Origin: Sphingomonas gellani
Lineage (GTDB): Bacteria > Pseudomonadota > Alphaproteobacteria > Sphingomonadales > Sphingomonadaceae
Assembly: GCF_900110035.1 (NCBI RefSeq)
Contig: NZ_FOCF01000002.1
Location: 248,001 to 312,000 of the forward strand
Length of the DNA stretch: 64,000 bases
Direction: 5' to 3'
The position numbers and the translations under genes were made by a program. The notes below the pieces were generated by a model. That model had not been told where the DNA came from and made no database searches. It saw only the letters and a program-made list of their open reading frames with translations. Shown here piece by piece: positions 51,776 to 60,964 of the stretch; position 1 is the stretch's first letter, and every line of letters begins with the position of its first letter.

Positions 51776-54700
51776 ATGCCTATCGTCCGCGCCATCCTCT
51801 CCACCGCTTCGGCGGTCCTGCTGACCCTGGCCGGTGCCGGGGTGGGCGCGGATTCGCCGGCGCGCGGGCAGACCATCAGCAACACCGCCCGGCTGACCTT
51901 TTCCGCGGATGGCAACCAGCGTAGCGTGTCGTCGAACACCGTTTCGCTGTCGCTGCCGCGTGTCACGAAGCCGACGCGCCTGACGATCAGGCATCCCGGC
52001 CCCCATTACCAACTGCGCGGCGTCGGATGCACGAAGACACCGACGCTGACCACGACGCCGTCGCCCGTCTCGGACGCCGACCTGGCGGAGACGGCACCCT
52101 TGGTGTCCGCGCAGGAAGACGATGTGCTGATCTTCGTGCTGGAGGCACCGGCGGAGAACAAGGATCCGGCCAGGCAGGATACGGCGCGCATCGAGTTCGA
52201 GGCCGGCCGGACGCGCGGTGAGATCGTGCTGACCGAAACCTCTGCGAACAGCGGCGTCTTCGCCGGTGGACTGCCCGCCACCGCGCCGGGCGGAGAGGAA
52301 TCCTGCGGCATCCTTATCACCAGGACCACGCAGGTGCGCGTTCACTATGTCGGCAGCGATGACAGCGCGCCCGCGGACGGGTCGGTGCTGATCGATCCGG
52401 AAGGCGAAGTCTTCGATTCCCGTACCGGAGTTCCCGTGGACGGCGCGATCGTCACCCTGATCGATGAGGATAGCGGCCAGCCAGCGGCGGTGGTGGGTGA
52501 CGACGGGGTCAGTGCCTATCCCTCCACCGTCGTCACCGGCAGCCTGGTCGTGGATGCGCGCGGCGACCGGTACCAGATGGGGCGGGGCCGGTTCCGCTTC
52601 CCTCTGGTGGCCCCAGGCCGCTACCGGCTGAAGGTCCAGCCGCCGCCCGGCTATGTCGCGCCGTCCCGCGCCACTCCGGCGCAGATCGCCGACCTGCCCG
52701 AGCATCGGGGCCGGTTCCGCATCATGGACGCATCCTATGGCGGCGTGTTGATCGTGGAGGGCGTGGAGCCGATCCGCGTCGACGTCCCGATCGATCCGCC
52801 CGGCGCGGATGCCAATCTGGTTCTGGACAAGGTGGCGTCGACCCATGTCGCGGCCTTCGGCGACTTCGTGCAATATCGGCTCGACCTGCGCAACACGGGC
52901 TCCACGCCGGCGCGGGACGTCACCATCATCGACCGGCTGCCCCCCGGCCTGCACCTTCGGCCCGGATCGATCCGGGGGCTGGCGGAGCCACAGGTGACGC
53001 CCGACGGTCGTGAGCTGCGCTTCGCCGTGCCGGCGCTGGCGGCCGGTGCCGCCACGCGCGTCACCTATCTGGTGGAGGTGACCGCCGCCGCCCCGACAGG
53101 CGATGCGATCAACCGGGCGACCGCGGTCGCGCCCGGACTTGGCGCCAGCAACGAGGCGAGCGCGGCGGTGCGCATCACCGCGCCGCTGTTCACCGATGCT
53201 ATGACCATCACGGGCCGCGTCACGGCCGGGAATTGCGGCGATCCGGCATCGACGCTGACCGGCATGGCGGGCATCCGCCTGATGCTGGAGGATGGCAGCT
53301 TCGTGGTCACCGACCGCGACGGGCTGTACCATCTGGAGGGGGTGCGCCCCGGCACGCATGTGGTGCAGGTCGACCGCGACAGCGTTCCCGCGACCCATGC
53401 GCCGGTCGTGTGCGGTGGCGACACCCGCGCCGCCGGCGACGCGGCCTCCCGCTTCGTCACGGGCGGCGGCGGCAGCCTGCACCGCGTCGACTTTCAGCTT
53501 CGCCCGACCGGCGCCGTCGCCACGCCTCGTTCGCTCGACACGGACGGCACGCCCGAGGCGGAGGCGCTGGCCGCCGGCAACCGGGCCGACTGGCTGGCCC
53601 GCGCGCAGCCCGGCATCGGCTGGCTGTTCCCGGAGATCGACCACAATCCGCGTGCCCCGGCGGTGCGGGTCGTGATCCGGCACCTGCCCGGACAGCGGGT
53701 TGCGCTGCGCCTGAACGGCGCGCCGGTCGATCCGTTGCGCTTCGAAGGTACCGAAAGCGATCCCGCACGCGGCGTCGCGATCTCCAGCTGGAGCGGCCTG
53801 TCGCTGCACGACCGCGACAACCGGCTGGAGGCGCGTGTGCTGGATGCGGGCGGCGCGGTCGTCGCGACGCTGGATCGCACGGTGCATTATGCCAATGTGG
53901 CAGCACGCGCGAGCTTCGTGGCCGCGGGGTTGACGCTGGTGGCGGATGGCCTGACCCGGCCGCTGGTGGCTGTGCGCGTCACCGACCGCGACGGGCGGCC
54001 GGTCCGCGCGGGCACTCCCGTCCCGTTCCGCGTCGAGGCGCCCTATCTGGCCTGGCAGGAGGCCGCGACGCGTACCGCGCGACCGCTGTCGCGGCCGGAT
54101 GCCGACGCAACCGTCGCCCGGGTGACCGGTGACGCGGGTCTGGCGCTGATCCCGCTTCAGCCGACGCGACAGGCCGGACTGGCACGGATCGCCGTGGTGA
54201 CGACCGATCGTGGTGTCGAACAGGTCAGCGACGTTCGCGCCTGGCTGGCCGCGCCGTTGCGCGACTGGGTGGTCGTCGGGTTCGGGCGCGGCACGATCGG
54301 CCACGATGCCCTGTCGCATGCAGCGCCGCTGCCGTCGCGTGCACGCGGGCCGCTCAACGTCGACGGACAGCTCGCGCTGTACGCAAAGGGTCGGATCAAG
54401 GGATCGTGGCTGCTCACCACTGCCTATGACAGCGACCGGCGGCGCGATCCCGATCGCGGCCTGCTCGGCATGATCGATCCCGACCGTTATTACACCGTCT
54501 ATGGCGACGGCACCTTGCAGGGCCATGATGCGGCGACGCGCGGCAAGCTGTACGTCCGGCTGGAGCGTCGCGAGTTCTACGCGCTGTACGGCGATCTGGA
54601 GACCGGCCTGCTCGATACGCGACTGACCCGGTACAGCCGCACGGTCAATGGCATGAAGGCGGAATATGCCGGTCGCCGGGTCATGTTCTCCGCATTCGCG

Positions 54701-56803
54701 GCGCGCGACGACAGCCGGTACGGCCGCGACGAGATCCAGGGTAACGGGCTGAGCGGCCCGTATCGCCTGTCCGTCCGCGACATCGTGCCCAACAGCGACA
54801 AGCTGCGCCTGGAGACACGCGACCGTTTTCGCTCGGAACGGATCGTCGCGACCCGCCAGCTGACGCGGCACCTCGATTACGACATCGACTCTCAGGCCGG
54901 CACCATCCGCTTTCGCGAACCGATCCTCAGCCGCGATGCCGCGTTGAACCCGAACTTCATCGTCGTCGATTACGAGGTCGACGCCGGCACCCGCAAATTG
55001 GCGGCGGGCGGTCGTGCCGCGCTGAAGATCGGTCGCGCGGAAATCGGCGGCAGCGTGCTGCGAGACCAGGGGCTGGCGCCCGGTGCGACCATTGCCGGCC
55101 TGGACATGAAGCTGCAGGTGGCGGCCGGCACGACGCTGCGCGCGGAGGCGGCGAGCGGCGGCAAGGGCGGGGTGCGTGACGGTGGCGCCTGGCTGGCGGA
55201 GGTCGAGCATCACGGTGCCGCCGCCGACGTGCTGGCCTATGCGCGCCAGCAGGATGCCCGCTTTGGCCTGGGCCAGCAGGATGCCCGCTTTGGCCTGGGC
55301 CAGCAGAATGCCGGCGAGGCCGGCACCCGCAAGGTCGGCGCGGACGGGCGGCTGAGGCTGGGTGAGCGGCTGTCGCTGACCGCATCGGGCTGGATGCAGG
55401 ACCAGCTCGGCGACGGCGGCCGGCGCGTTGCGGGAGAGGCGCGGCTGGAATACCGCCGTACGGCCGGGACCGTGTTCGCGGGCGTACAGTTCGCAACCGA
55501 TCGCGGCATCGGCAGCGGCCCGGATGCTGCCGGCACGCGTACGTCGCGCCTGCTGACGCTGGGCGGCACGCAATCCTTGTTCGACGACCGGGTGAAGGTG
55601 GACGGCCAGGCGCAGGTCGCGGTCGGCGGCCATGACGAGAGCGTGGACTTCCCCGCGCGCCAGAGGATCGGCGTGACGTGGAAGCTGGACGACGCGGTGC
55701 GCCTGGTCGCGGCGCATGAGGATGCGGTCGGGCAGGACTTCCACGCCAAGACATCCCGGGTCGGATTCGACGTCGCGCCGTGGGCCGGCGCGCATCTGCT
55801 GGCGACGTTGAACCAGGGCGGGGTATCGGAAAACGCCGCGCGCACCTTTGCGCAATATGGCCTGAACCAGTCGCTGCCGATCGGGAAGAACTGGACGGTC
55901 GATGCGACGCTCGACTCCAGCCGCACCGTGGCGGGGCGGATAGACGCCGACGATCTGCTCAGCCGGTACCATCCGCCTGCGGGCGGCGGCGTGATCGGGT
56001 CGGGCATCGCCGCGGCGGATGCGCTGGACGGCGACTTCACCGCCGCGACGCTGGGCGCGAGCTATCGTGCGGATCGCTGGTCGTGGACGGGACGGGTCGA
56101 GTATCGCGACGGCACGCGGGAGAGGCGCTGGGGTCTGACCAGCAATCTGGTCCGCACGCTGGGTGAGGGCAGCACGCTGGCATCGGCGGTGCGGGCATTC
56201 CGGGTGCGTGACGCGCTTGGCGCCACCTCGTCCACCGCGACCGCCGACCTCGCACTGGCGCTGCGTCCACTGGGCAGCCGCTGGTCGGTGCTGGAACGCT
56301 TTCAGCTGCGCGGAGATGCGATCACGGCGGCGGGGTCGTCCGGTAACCCGCTCGCTCTCCCCTTGCTCGCCGACGGTGTGGCGCGAACCATGCGGGCGGT
56401 GAACATGATGGCCGTGAACTACAGCATCAACGCGGCGGGAGAGGGGCGCGGGTTCGAGGCCAGCCTGTTCCACGGCGCCAAATATGTGCGCGGCCGCTAT
56501 GCCGATGAGACGGTGGAAGGATTGATCGACGTGATCGGCGTGGAAGTGCGCCAGGACCTGCACCCGCGCGTCGCGGTCGGCGTGCAGGCGAGCGTGCGGC
56601 ACAGCTGGTCCAGCAACACCCTGCTGGTGTCCGCCGGCCCATCGGTCGGCGTGTCGCCCGCGACCAACATGTGGCTGACGCTGGGATACAATGTCAGCGG
56701 CTATCGCGACCGCGATTTCGACGGGGACCGGTGGAGCCGACGCGGCGCATATCTGACCATGCGGATGAAGTTCGACCAATCCCTCCTCGGAGGGCGGCGA
56801 TGA
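51776..56803 (+). CDS. giant exported DUF11/Cna-B-like protein D with C-terminal outer-membrane barrel
   Basis: 1675 residues. Signal peptide, then the shared module (TISNTARLTFSADGN, SSNTVSLSLP). Next comes a region with RTRGEIVLTETSANSGVFAG, a Cna-B/carboxypeptidase-regulatory-like fold (VFDSRTGVPVDGAIVTLIDE) and a DUF11 domain at about residue 350 (FVQYRLDLRNTGSTPARDV). A second prealbumin-like fold follows (GLYHLEGVRPGTHVVQVDRD). From about residue 840 the sequence alternates short amphipathic strands (GRIKGSWLLTTAYDSD, KLYVRLERREFYALYGDLE) and ends GAYLTMRMKF plus a short tail, typical of an outer-membrane beta-barrel. It may anchor or export the operon's small proteins. Confidence 0.8.
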   Translation: MPIVRAILSTASAVLLTLAGAGVGADSPARGQTISNTARLTFSADGNQRSVSSNTVSLSLPRVTKPTRLTIRHPGPHYQLRGVGCTKTPTLTTTPSPVSDADLAETAPLVSAQEDDVLIFVLEAPAENKDPARQDTARIEFEAGRTRGEIVLTETSANSGVFAGGLPATAPGGEESCGILITRTTQVRVHYVGSDDSAPADGSVLIDPEGEVFDSRTGVPVDGAIVTLIDEDSGQPAAVVGDDGVSAYPSTVVTGSLVVDARGDRYQMGRGRFRFPLVAPGRYRLKVQPPPGYVAPSRATPAQIADLPEHRGRFRIMDASYGGVLIVEGVEPIRVDVPIDPPGADANLVLDKVASTHVAAFGDFVQYRLDLRNTGSTPARDVTIIDRLPPGLHLRPGSIRGLAEPQVTPDGRELRFAVPALAAGAATRVTYLVEVTAAAPTGDAINRATAVAPGLGASNEASAAVRITAPLFTDAMTITGRVTAGNCGDPASTLTGMAGIRLMLEDGSFVVTDRDGLYHLEGVRPGTHVVQVDRDSVPATHAPVVCGGDTRAAGDAASRFVTGGGGSLHRVDFQLRPTGAVATPRSLDTDGTPEAEALAAGNRADWLARAQPGIGWLFPEIDHNPRAPAVRVVIRHLPGQRVALRLNGAPVDPLRFEGTESDPARGVAISSWSGLSLHDRDNRLEARVLDAGGAVVATLDRTVHYANVAARASFVAAGLTLVADGLTRPLVAVRVTDRDGRPVRAGTPVPFRVEAPYLAWQEAATRTARPLSRPDADATVARVTGDAGLALIPLQPTRQAGLARIAVVTTDRGVEQVSDVRAWLAAPLRDWVVVGFGRGTIGHDALSHAAPLPSRARGPLNVDGQLALYAKGRIKGSWLLTTAYDSDRRRDPDRGLLGMIDPDRYYTVYGDGTLQGHDAATRGKLYVRLERREFYALYGDLETGLLDTRLTRYSRTVNGMKAEYAGRRVMFSAFAARDDSRYGRDEIQGNGLSGPYRLSVRDIVPNSDKLRLETRDRFRSERIVATRQLTRHLDYDIDSQAGTIRFREPILSRDAALNPNFIVVDYEVDAGTRKLAAGGRAALKIGRAEIGGSVLRDQGLAPGATIAGLDMKLQVAAGTTLRAEAASGGKGGVRDGGAWLAEVEHHGAAADVLAYARQQDARFGLGQQDARFGLGQQNAGEAGTRKVGADGRLRLGERLSLTASGWMQDQLGDGGRRVAGEARLEYRRTAGTVFAGVQFATDRGIGSGPDAAGTRTSRLLTLGGTQSLFDDRVKVDGQAQVAVGGHDESVDFPARQRIGVTWKLDDAVRLVAAHEDAVGQDFHAKTSRVGFDVAPWAGAHLLATLNQGGVSENAARTFAQYGLNQSLPIGKNWTVDATLDSSRTVAGRIDADDLLSRYHPPAGGGVIGSGIAAADALDGDFTAATLGASYRADRWSWTGRVEYRDGTRERRWGLTSNLVRTLGEGSTLASAVRAFRVRDALGATSSTATADLALALRPLGSRWSVLERFQLRGDAITAAGSSGNPLALPLLADGVARTMRAVNMMAVNYSINAAGEGRGFEASLFHGAKYVRGRYADETVEGLIDVIGVEVRQDLHPRVAVGVQASVRHSWSSNTLLVSAGPSVGVSPATNMWLTLGYNVSGYRDRDFDGDRWSRRGAYLTMRMKFDQSLLGGRR
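55247..55314 (+). repeat. 27-bp in-frame tandem repeat inside protein D
   Basis: Two exact 27-base units (55247-55273, 55274-55300), each encoding QQDARFGLG, are followed by a partial third unit starting CAGCAGAATGCC. It lies in the barrel part, probably a surface loop. Exact DNA identity suggests recent slippage, so copy number may vary between strains. Confidence 0.85.
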
Positions 56804-57324
56804 TCCGGGTGCGAGGCCTGTGCCTGCTGCTGCCTGTGGTGCTGTTGCTGCTGCTGCCGCGCGCCGCGCATGCCGCGCCGATCACCGTCACCAAGACGGC
56901 TCAGCTGGTGTCCGACCCGACCGGCAACACCTATCCCAAGGCCATTCCGGGTGCGGTGTTCGATTACACGATCACCCTGGCCAACCCCACGCTGAACGCG
57001 GCGGCGAGCGGCATCGTGCTGGAGGATGCTATCCCGCCGCGCACCGAGTTGCGGGTCAGTGACATAGCGCTGCTGACGCCCGGCCCGGTGGCGTTCAACG
57101 GCGGGCTGCTCGGCACCAGCGGGCTGGGTTACACCTTCACCAGTTTCGACAGTCGGGGCGACAGCATCGAATTCTCGTCCGACAACGGAAAAAGCTGGAC
57201 CTACAGGCCGCAACCCGATGCCGATGGCTATGACAATCGCGTCACCAACATCCAGGTGAAGCTGACCGGATCATGCGTCGCGGGCGCGTCGGCCTCCCTC
57301 CGCTTCCGCGTACGCCTCCGCTGA
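56800..57324 (+). CDS. exported DUF11-domain protein E
   Basis: 174 residues. ATG at 56800 overlaps the stop of the giant gene by 4 bases. Signal peptide with a Leu-rich core (LCLLLPVVLLLLLPRAAHAA). A single DUF11-type domain follows: KAIPGAVFDYTITLANPTLN, IVLEDAIPPRTEL and the C-terminal strand ASASLRFRVRLR. It resembles the last domain of protein C (both have IPGAVxxYxITxxN). Last gene of the operon. Confidence 0.85.
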   Translation: MIRVRGLCLLLPVVLLLLLPRAAHAAPITVTKTAQLVSDPTGNTYPKAIPGAVFDYTITLANPTLNAAASGIVLEDAIPPRTELRVSDIALLTPGPVAFNGGLLGTSGLGYTFTSFDSRGDSIEFSSDNGKSWTYRPQPDADGYDNRVTNIQVKLTGSCVAGASASLRFRVRLR

Positions 57325-57339
57325 ACGAAGGCGTACGCG
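57307..57339. terminator. perfect 11-bp hairpin across the end of the DUF11 operon
   Basis: CGCGTACGCCT (57307-57317) pairs with AGGCGTACGCG (57329-57339). The loop contains the stop codon of protein E. It sits between convergent genes and can terminate in both directions. No T run. Confidence 0.6.
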
Positions 57340-57341
57340 CG

Positions 57342-57833
57342 TCAGCCCAGCGCCTTGCGCACCAGGCGGCGCGTGATTTCCGCCGTGACGCCGAAGACCA
57401 TGTGCGACGCCAGCGTGTAGGCGTGACCGGAGGCAGGCGTCTTCCACGGCGCCGGGCCGAGCCCCACCGCCGGCACCGCCGCCTCGTCCAGCAGGCCCGC
57501 CACCGTGCCGCCAAAGGCCGTGCCCAGCCCCGACGTCACCGCGGGGCTGGCCTCCGCGGCCATCCCGTAGGCGAGGCCCAGCCCAGCACCCAGCGCGTAG
57601 TGCACGCCTTGGCCCGCCGCGTCCTTCTTGTCGTCGGGCACGTCATGGCCGGTCGTCGCGCGGGCGATCCGATCGGCGGCCTTGTTGGTGGCCGGCTCGT
57701 CTTCGTCGTCGGAGGATGAGGAAGACGCGGCGGTCAGCACCGCCTGGAACCTGTCCATCGCGAAGGAGGCGACCAGTCCGGCGGCCAGTCCCGCCAGCGC
57801 ACCCTTCCACATCATGTTCGTTTGTTCGCTCAT
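57342..57833 (-). CDS. DUF1440 (YagU-like) membrane protein
   Basis: 163 residues. N-terminal GALAGLAAGLVASFAMDRFQ, an acidic Ser/Asp stretch (SSSSSDDEDEPATNKAAD), then glycine-rich hydrophobic helices (GVHYALGAGLGLAYGMAAEA, GLGTAFGGTVAGLLDEAAVP) and a C-terminal amphipathic end. This layout is that of DUF1440 inner-membrane proteins, of which E. coli YagU (acid-resistance related) is the named example. Monocistronic and convergent with the DUF11 operon. Confidence 0.8.
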   Translation of the reverse strand: MSEQTNMMWKGALAGLAAGLVASFAMDRFQAVLTAASSSSSDDEDEPATNKAADRIARATTGHDVPDDKKDAAGQGVHYALGAGLGLAYGMAAEASPAVTSGLGTAFGGTVAGLLDEAAVPAVGLGPAPWKTPASGHAYTLASHMVFGVTAEITRRLVRKALG

Positions 57834-57938
57834 GCCCGCTCAATCGATTGACGCGGCGATGGTTTCCCCGGCCGAACGCAAAATGCCGCCCGCCGGGATC
57901 GATCCGGCGGACGGCACCTTTTCGCGCGCGATGCTTCG

Positions 57939-58550
57939 TCAGTCGCGCAGGGCGTTTTCCGACAATCGGGTGATCGGCGGCAGCAGGTATGACAGCACCG
58001 AACGCTTGTCGCCCAACAGGCTGACGCTGGTGACCATGCCCGACGCGATCGGGAGCGCCCGGCCCGACTTGTCGGTCGGCCCGGCATGCGGCACCCGAAT
58101 GCGGACCAGATAGGCGCTTTCCCCGGTACGCTGGTCGACCTGCGCGTCTGGGGATATCTACGCAACGCTGCCCGTCAGGCTGCCATAGATCGCCGCCTCA
58201 TATGCGGTGACGTTGACGGAGGCAGTCTGTCCGGGCGCGACATGACCGATACCCTGCGGGCGGACCTTCACCTCCACGATCAGCATGTCGTCGTCGGGCA
58301 CGATCTCCACCAACGGCTCGCCTGCGCGAACGGCGGCGCCGACGGTCGCGACCAGCAGCTTGTCGACCCGGCCGCTGCGTGGCGCGCGCACGATCGTGCG
58401 GTCCATGCGGCTTTGCAGGGCGGGCATGCCGCGTGTCCTTGCCTCCAGCTCCGTACGCGCGGCGGCCAGATCGTCGGCGGTCTGCACCTGCCACTGGCCC
58501 CGATCGCGGACGAAGGTGGCGCGCGCCTCCGCCACGGCCACCTGCGGCGG
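57939..58550 (-). pseudogene. truncated HlyD-type secretion adaptor with internal stop
   Basis: Only the C-terminal half of a type I secretion membrane-fusion protein remains: the end of the coiled coil (LAAARTELEARTRGMPALQS), the lipoyl/barrel part (VRAPRSGRVDKLLVATVGAA, VEVKVRPQGIGHVAPGQTAS) and the family end (SGMVTSVSLLGDKRSVLSYL). An in-frame TAG at 58158-58160 interrupts it after GSLTGSVA; the same frame continues to TGA at 57939. The N-terminal half is missing and the sequence stops matching at about 58550, where a flippase fragment on the other strand begins. Clearly non-functional. Confidence 0.8.
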
Positions 58551-58552
58551 GC

Positions 58553-58750
58553 GCGATCGGCTCAGTCATCCTGGCGGAGGTGGCCCGTTACGTGGTGATC
58601 GGCGTCGGATAGCGGCAGATCGGCTTTTCGTTCTGGCGACAGGATGCGGCCGCCGCGCTCGCCACCGCGTTGCTGGTGGCGGGGTGGGTGGCGCTGCGTC
58701 ACGCGCTGGGCTGGGGCGGGCCGCTCGTCGGCATGCATCTTGGTGGCTGA
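58553..58750 (+). pseudogene. C-terminal fragment of a polysaccharide flippase-like membrane protein
   Basis: A frame without a start codon encodes hydrophobic sequence ILAEVARYVVIGVG, then an in-frame TAG, then RQIGFSFWRQDAAAALATAL and a final membrane segment ending in TGA 58748-58750. The style (ARYVV, F-W-RQD, last TM helix) is that of PST-type flippases/polysaccharide membrane proteins. It begins exactly where the HlyD fragment on the other strand ends, so a deletion joined the two. It precedes a glycosyltransferase gene, its probable former operon mate. Confidence 0.55.
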
Positions 58751-58778
58751 CCCCTTAGCGGATAAGGACACGGCAACA

Positions 58779-59962
58779 ATGACCGCTTCGCGCATCCTCT
58801 TCGTGCAATTCGCATGCGACTTCCTGGAGGCGCACCGCCTGCTGGAGAGCAGCGGCGCCGAAGCCTATTTCGGCCACGGCTACGTCCTGGAACAATTGGG
58901 GCGCATCCAGGCTGAGGTGGGGGAGACCGCCATCCTGTGCTGCCTGTCGGGCAGCCGCTATCAGGAGGCCTTGCCCTCCGGCGTCACCGTGATGGGCGCC
59001 GACGCGCATTCCGACAAGCAGAGCGCGCAGGTCATGCCATGATGGAGGCGTTCCGCCCCACGCATGTTGTCGTGCTGACGCCGATGCCGCGCATCCTGCG
59101 CTGGGCGCGGCGGTCGGGTTCGCGTGTGCTGTCCGTCTTCGCCGACAGCTTCAGCGCCGGGCCGCTGCACCGCTTGTGGCGCTTCGGCCGGCTGCACGCG
59201 CAGCTCAACGACCGCCGCGTCGAATGGGTGGCCAATCACGGCCGCAACGCGTGTCGCTCGCTGGTGCGCATCGGCGTAAAGGCGGCAAAGGTCCTGCCCT
59301 GCGATTTCCTCCAGGTCCGCCGCCCGCATGATCGCCCGGCGAAATCCGGGCCGGGGGAGCGGCGCTCCACGCTGTTCTTCGCCGGGGAAGTGATCGCGCT
59401 GAAGGGGGTCGGCGACCTGGTCGAGGCGATCGCCGACCTGAAACGACGCGGCCTCGACGTGGGCCTTCAGATCGCGGGCAAGGGCGCTGCCGACACGTTC
59501 CGCGACCTGGCGGACCGGCTGGGCGTCGCCGATCGTGTCGAGTTTCTGGGCACCGTTCCCAATGCCAACGTGCCGGACCGGATGCGCGCCGCGGCGGCCA
59601 TGGTCGTGCCCAGCCGCCACCGCTATCCGGAAGGGTTGCCGCTCACCATCTACGAGGCGCTGTGTTCGCGCACCCCGCTGATCGCGTCCGACCATCCTAT
59701 GTTCCTCGGCAACCTGACCCACGGCGAGACCGCGCTGATCTTCCCGGCCGGGCAACCGGCGGCGCTGGCGGACCGGGTCGCGGCGTTGTTTGCTGACCCC
59801 GCCCTGTACCGCCGCCTTTCGGATGCCGCGCAGCGGGCGTGGGAGGGGTTGCAGATCCCGGTGAAGTGGGGCGACCTGATGTTGCGCTGGAGCAGGGGGA
59901 CGGACGAGGACATAGCCTGGATCCGCTCCAACACGATCACCTATATGGAGGACGCGGCATGA
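58779..59962 (+). pseudogene. GT4-family glycosyltransferase split by a frameshift
   Basis: The N-terminal part (58779-59042, 87 residues: ILFVQFACDFLEAHRLLESS, then ADAHSDKQSAQVM) ends at a TGA. The rest (59039-59962, 307 residues: AFRPTHVVVLTPMPRILRWA, LFFAGEVIALKGVGDLVEAI, EGLPLTIYEALCSRTPLIAS) continues in another frame. One missing base near 59038 would restore a single GT4 protein of about 394 residues. The junction is ATGATG overlapping the stop, so the second part could be translated by coupling and the two halves might still associate. A sequencing error is also possible. Coupled by ATGA to the ROK kinase gene. Confidence 0.72.
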
Positions 59963-60876
59963 CCGCATTGCCGCTTCTCGCCGGTGTCGAACTGGGCGGG
60001 ACCAAATGCGTCTGCATCCTGGCGCGGGGTCCCGACGCGATCGAGGAGGAGGTGCGTATCCCCACCACCCGGCCGGACGAGACGCTGGCGGCGGTGGAGG
60101 CCGTGCTGGAACGGTGGCGCGGTTTCGCGGCGCTCGGCATCGCCAGCTTCGGACCCGTCTCGATCGACCGGCATGCGGGCGATTACGGCCATGTCACCGC
60201 GACCCCGAAACCGGGCTGGTCGGGCGCCGACATCGCGGGGCGCCTGGCGCGCGTCGCGGGCGTGCCCACCGGCTTCCACACCGATGTGGTCGGGGCCGCT
60301 CTGGCGGAGGCCAGATGGGGCGCGGCGGAGGGGCTGGCCGACATGGCCTATGTCACCGTGGGCACCGGCATCGGCGCGGGCCTGATCGCCGGCGGCCGGC
60401 CGGTGGACGGACTGGGGCATGGCGAGTTCGGGCATCTGCGCCCCGTGCGCATGGCCGGCGACGACTGGGTCGGGGCATGCCCTTTCCACGGCGCCTGTGT
60501 GGAGGGGCTGGCATCCGGCCCGGCGATCAAGGCGCGCGCCGGCCAGTCGGCGGAATCGCTGGATCTGCACGATCCCGTCTGGGACGGCGTCGCGCATGCG
60601 CTGGGCCAGTTGTGCCATGCGCTGGTGCTGACCGGCGTGCCGCGCCGCATCGTCATGGGCGGCGGCGTCATGGTCGGCATGCCGCATCTGTTTCCCATGA
60701 TCCGCACCGCGACGACCCGCAGCCTCGCGGGCTATGTGTCCTCGCCGGACGTCGCGCTGGCCGATACGTTCGTGGTTCCCGCCGCACTCGGCGGACGGGC
60801 CGGGCCGCTCGGCGCGATCCTGCTCGGGGCGCAGGCGCTGGAGGAACGGCTGGGGGCCGCGTTTACCACCTCTTAA
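59959..60876 (+). CDS. ROK-family sugar kinase (fructokinase type)
   Basis: 305 residues. ATP/phosphate loop LLAGVELGGTKCVCILARG, catalytic Asp region GFHTDVVGAALAEARWGAAE, VTVGTGIGAGLIAGG, and zinc-binding GHGEFGH with CPFHGACVEGLASGPAI. The FHGxCxEGLASGPAI form is typical of ROK fructokinases. There is no DNA-binding domain, unlike the ROK repressor at 20167. It overlaps the glycosyltransferase gene by 4 bases, so it may supply a sugar phosphate for glycan synthesis or simply be a leftover operon member. Confidence 0.9.
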   Translation: MTALPLLAGVELGGTKCVCILARGPDAIEEEVRIPTTRPDETLAAVEAVLERWRGFAALGIASFGPVSIDRHAGDYGHVTATPKPGWSGADIAGRLARVAGVPTGFHTDVVGAALAEARWGAAEGLADMAYVTVGTGIGAGLIAGGRPVDGLGHGEFGHLRPVRMAGDDWVGACPFHGACVEGLASGPAIKARAGQSAESLDLHDPVWDGVAHALGQLCHALVLTGVPRRIVMGGGVMVGMPHLFPMIRTATTRSLAGYVSSPDVALADTFVVPAALGGRAGPLGAILLGAQALEERLGAAFTTS

Positions 60877-60964
60877 CCGCGCCGGGTTACGCCTTCGCAG
60901 GATTTGTCCCGGAATTCGGCCGATCGGTGAGCGGCGGGATGCAGGCCTGCGAAAGGGGGGTGGC

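Noticed and set aside
50624..56779. 2051-codon open frame on the minus strand, the longest in the window
   Set aside because: It is antisense to the DUF11 genes. Its translation is Arg/His/Gln-rich with no domains, while the plus frames have signal peptides, domains and coupled starts. Long antisense frames are a by-product of high-GC codon use.
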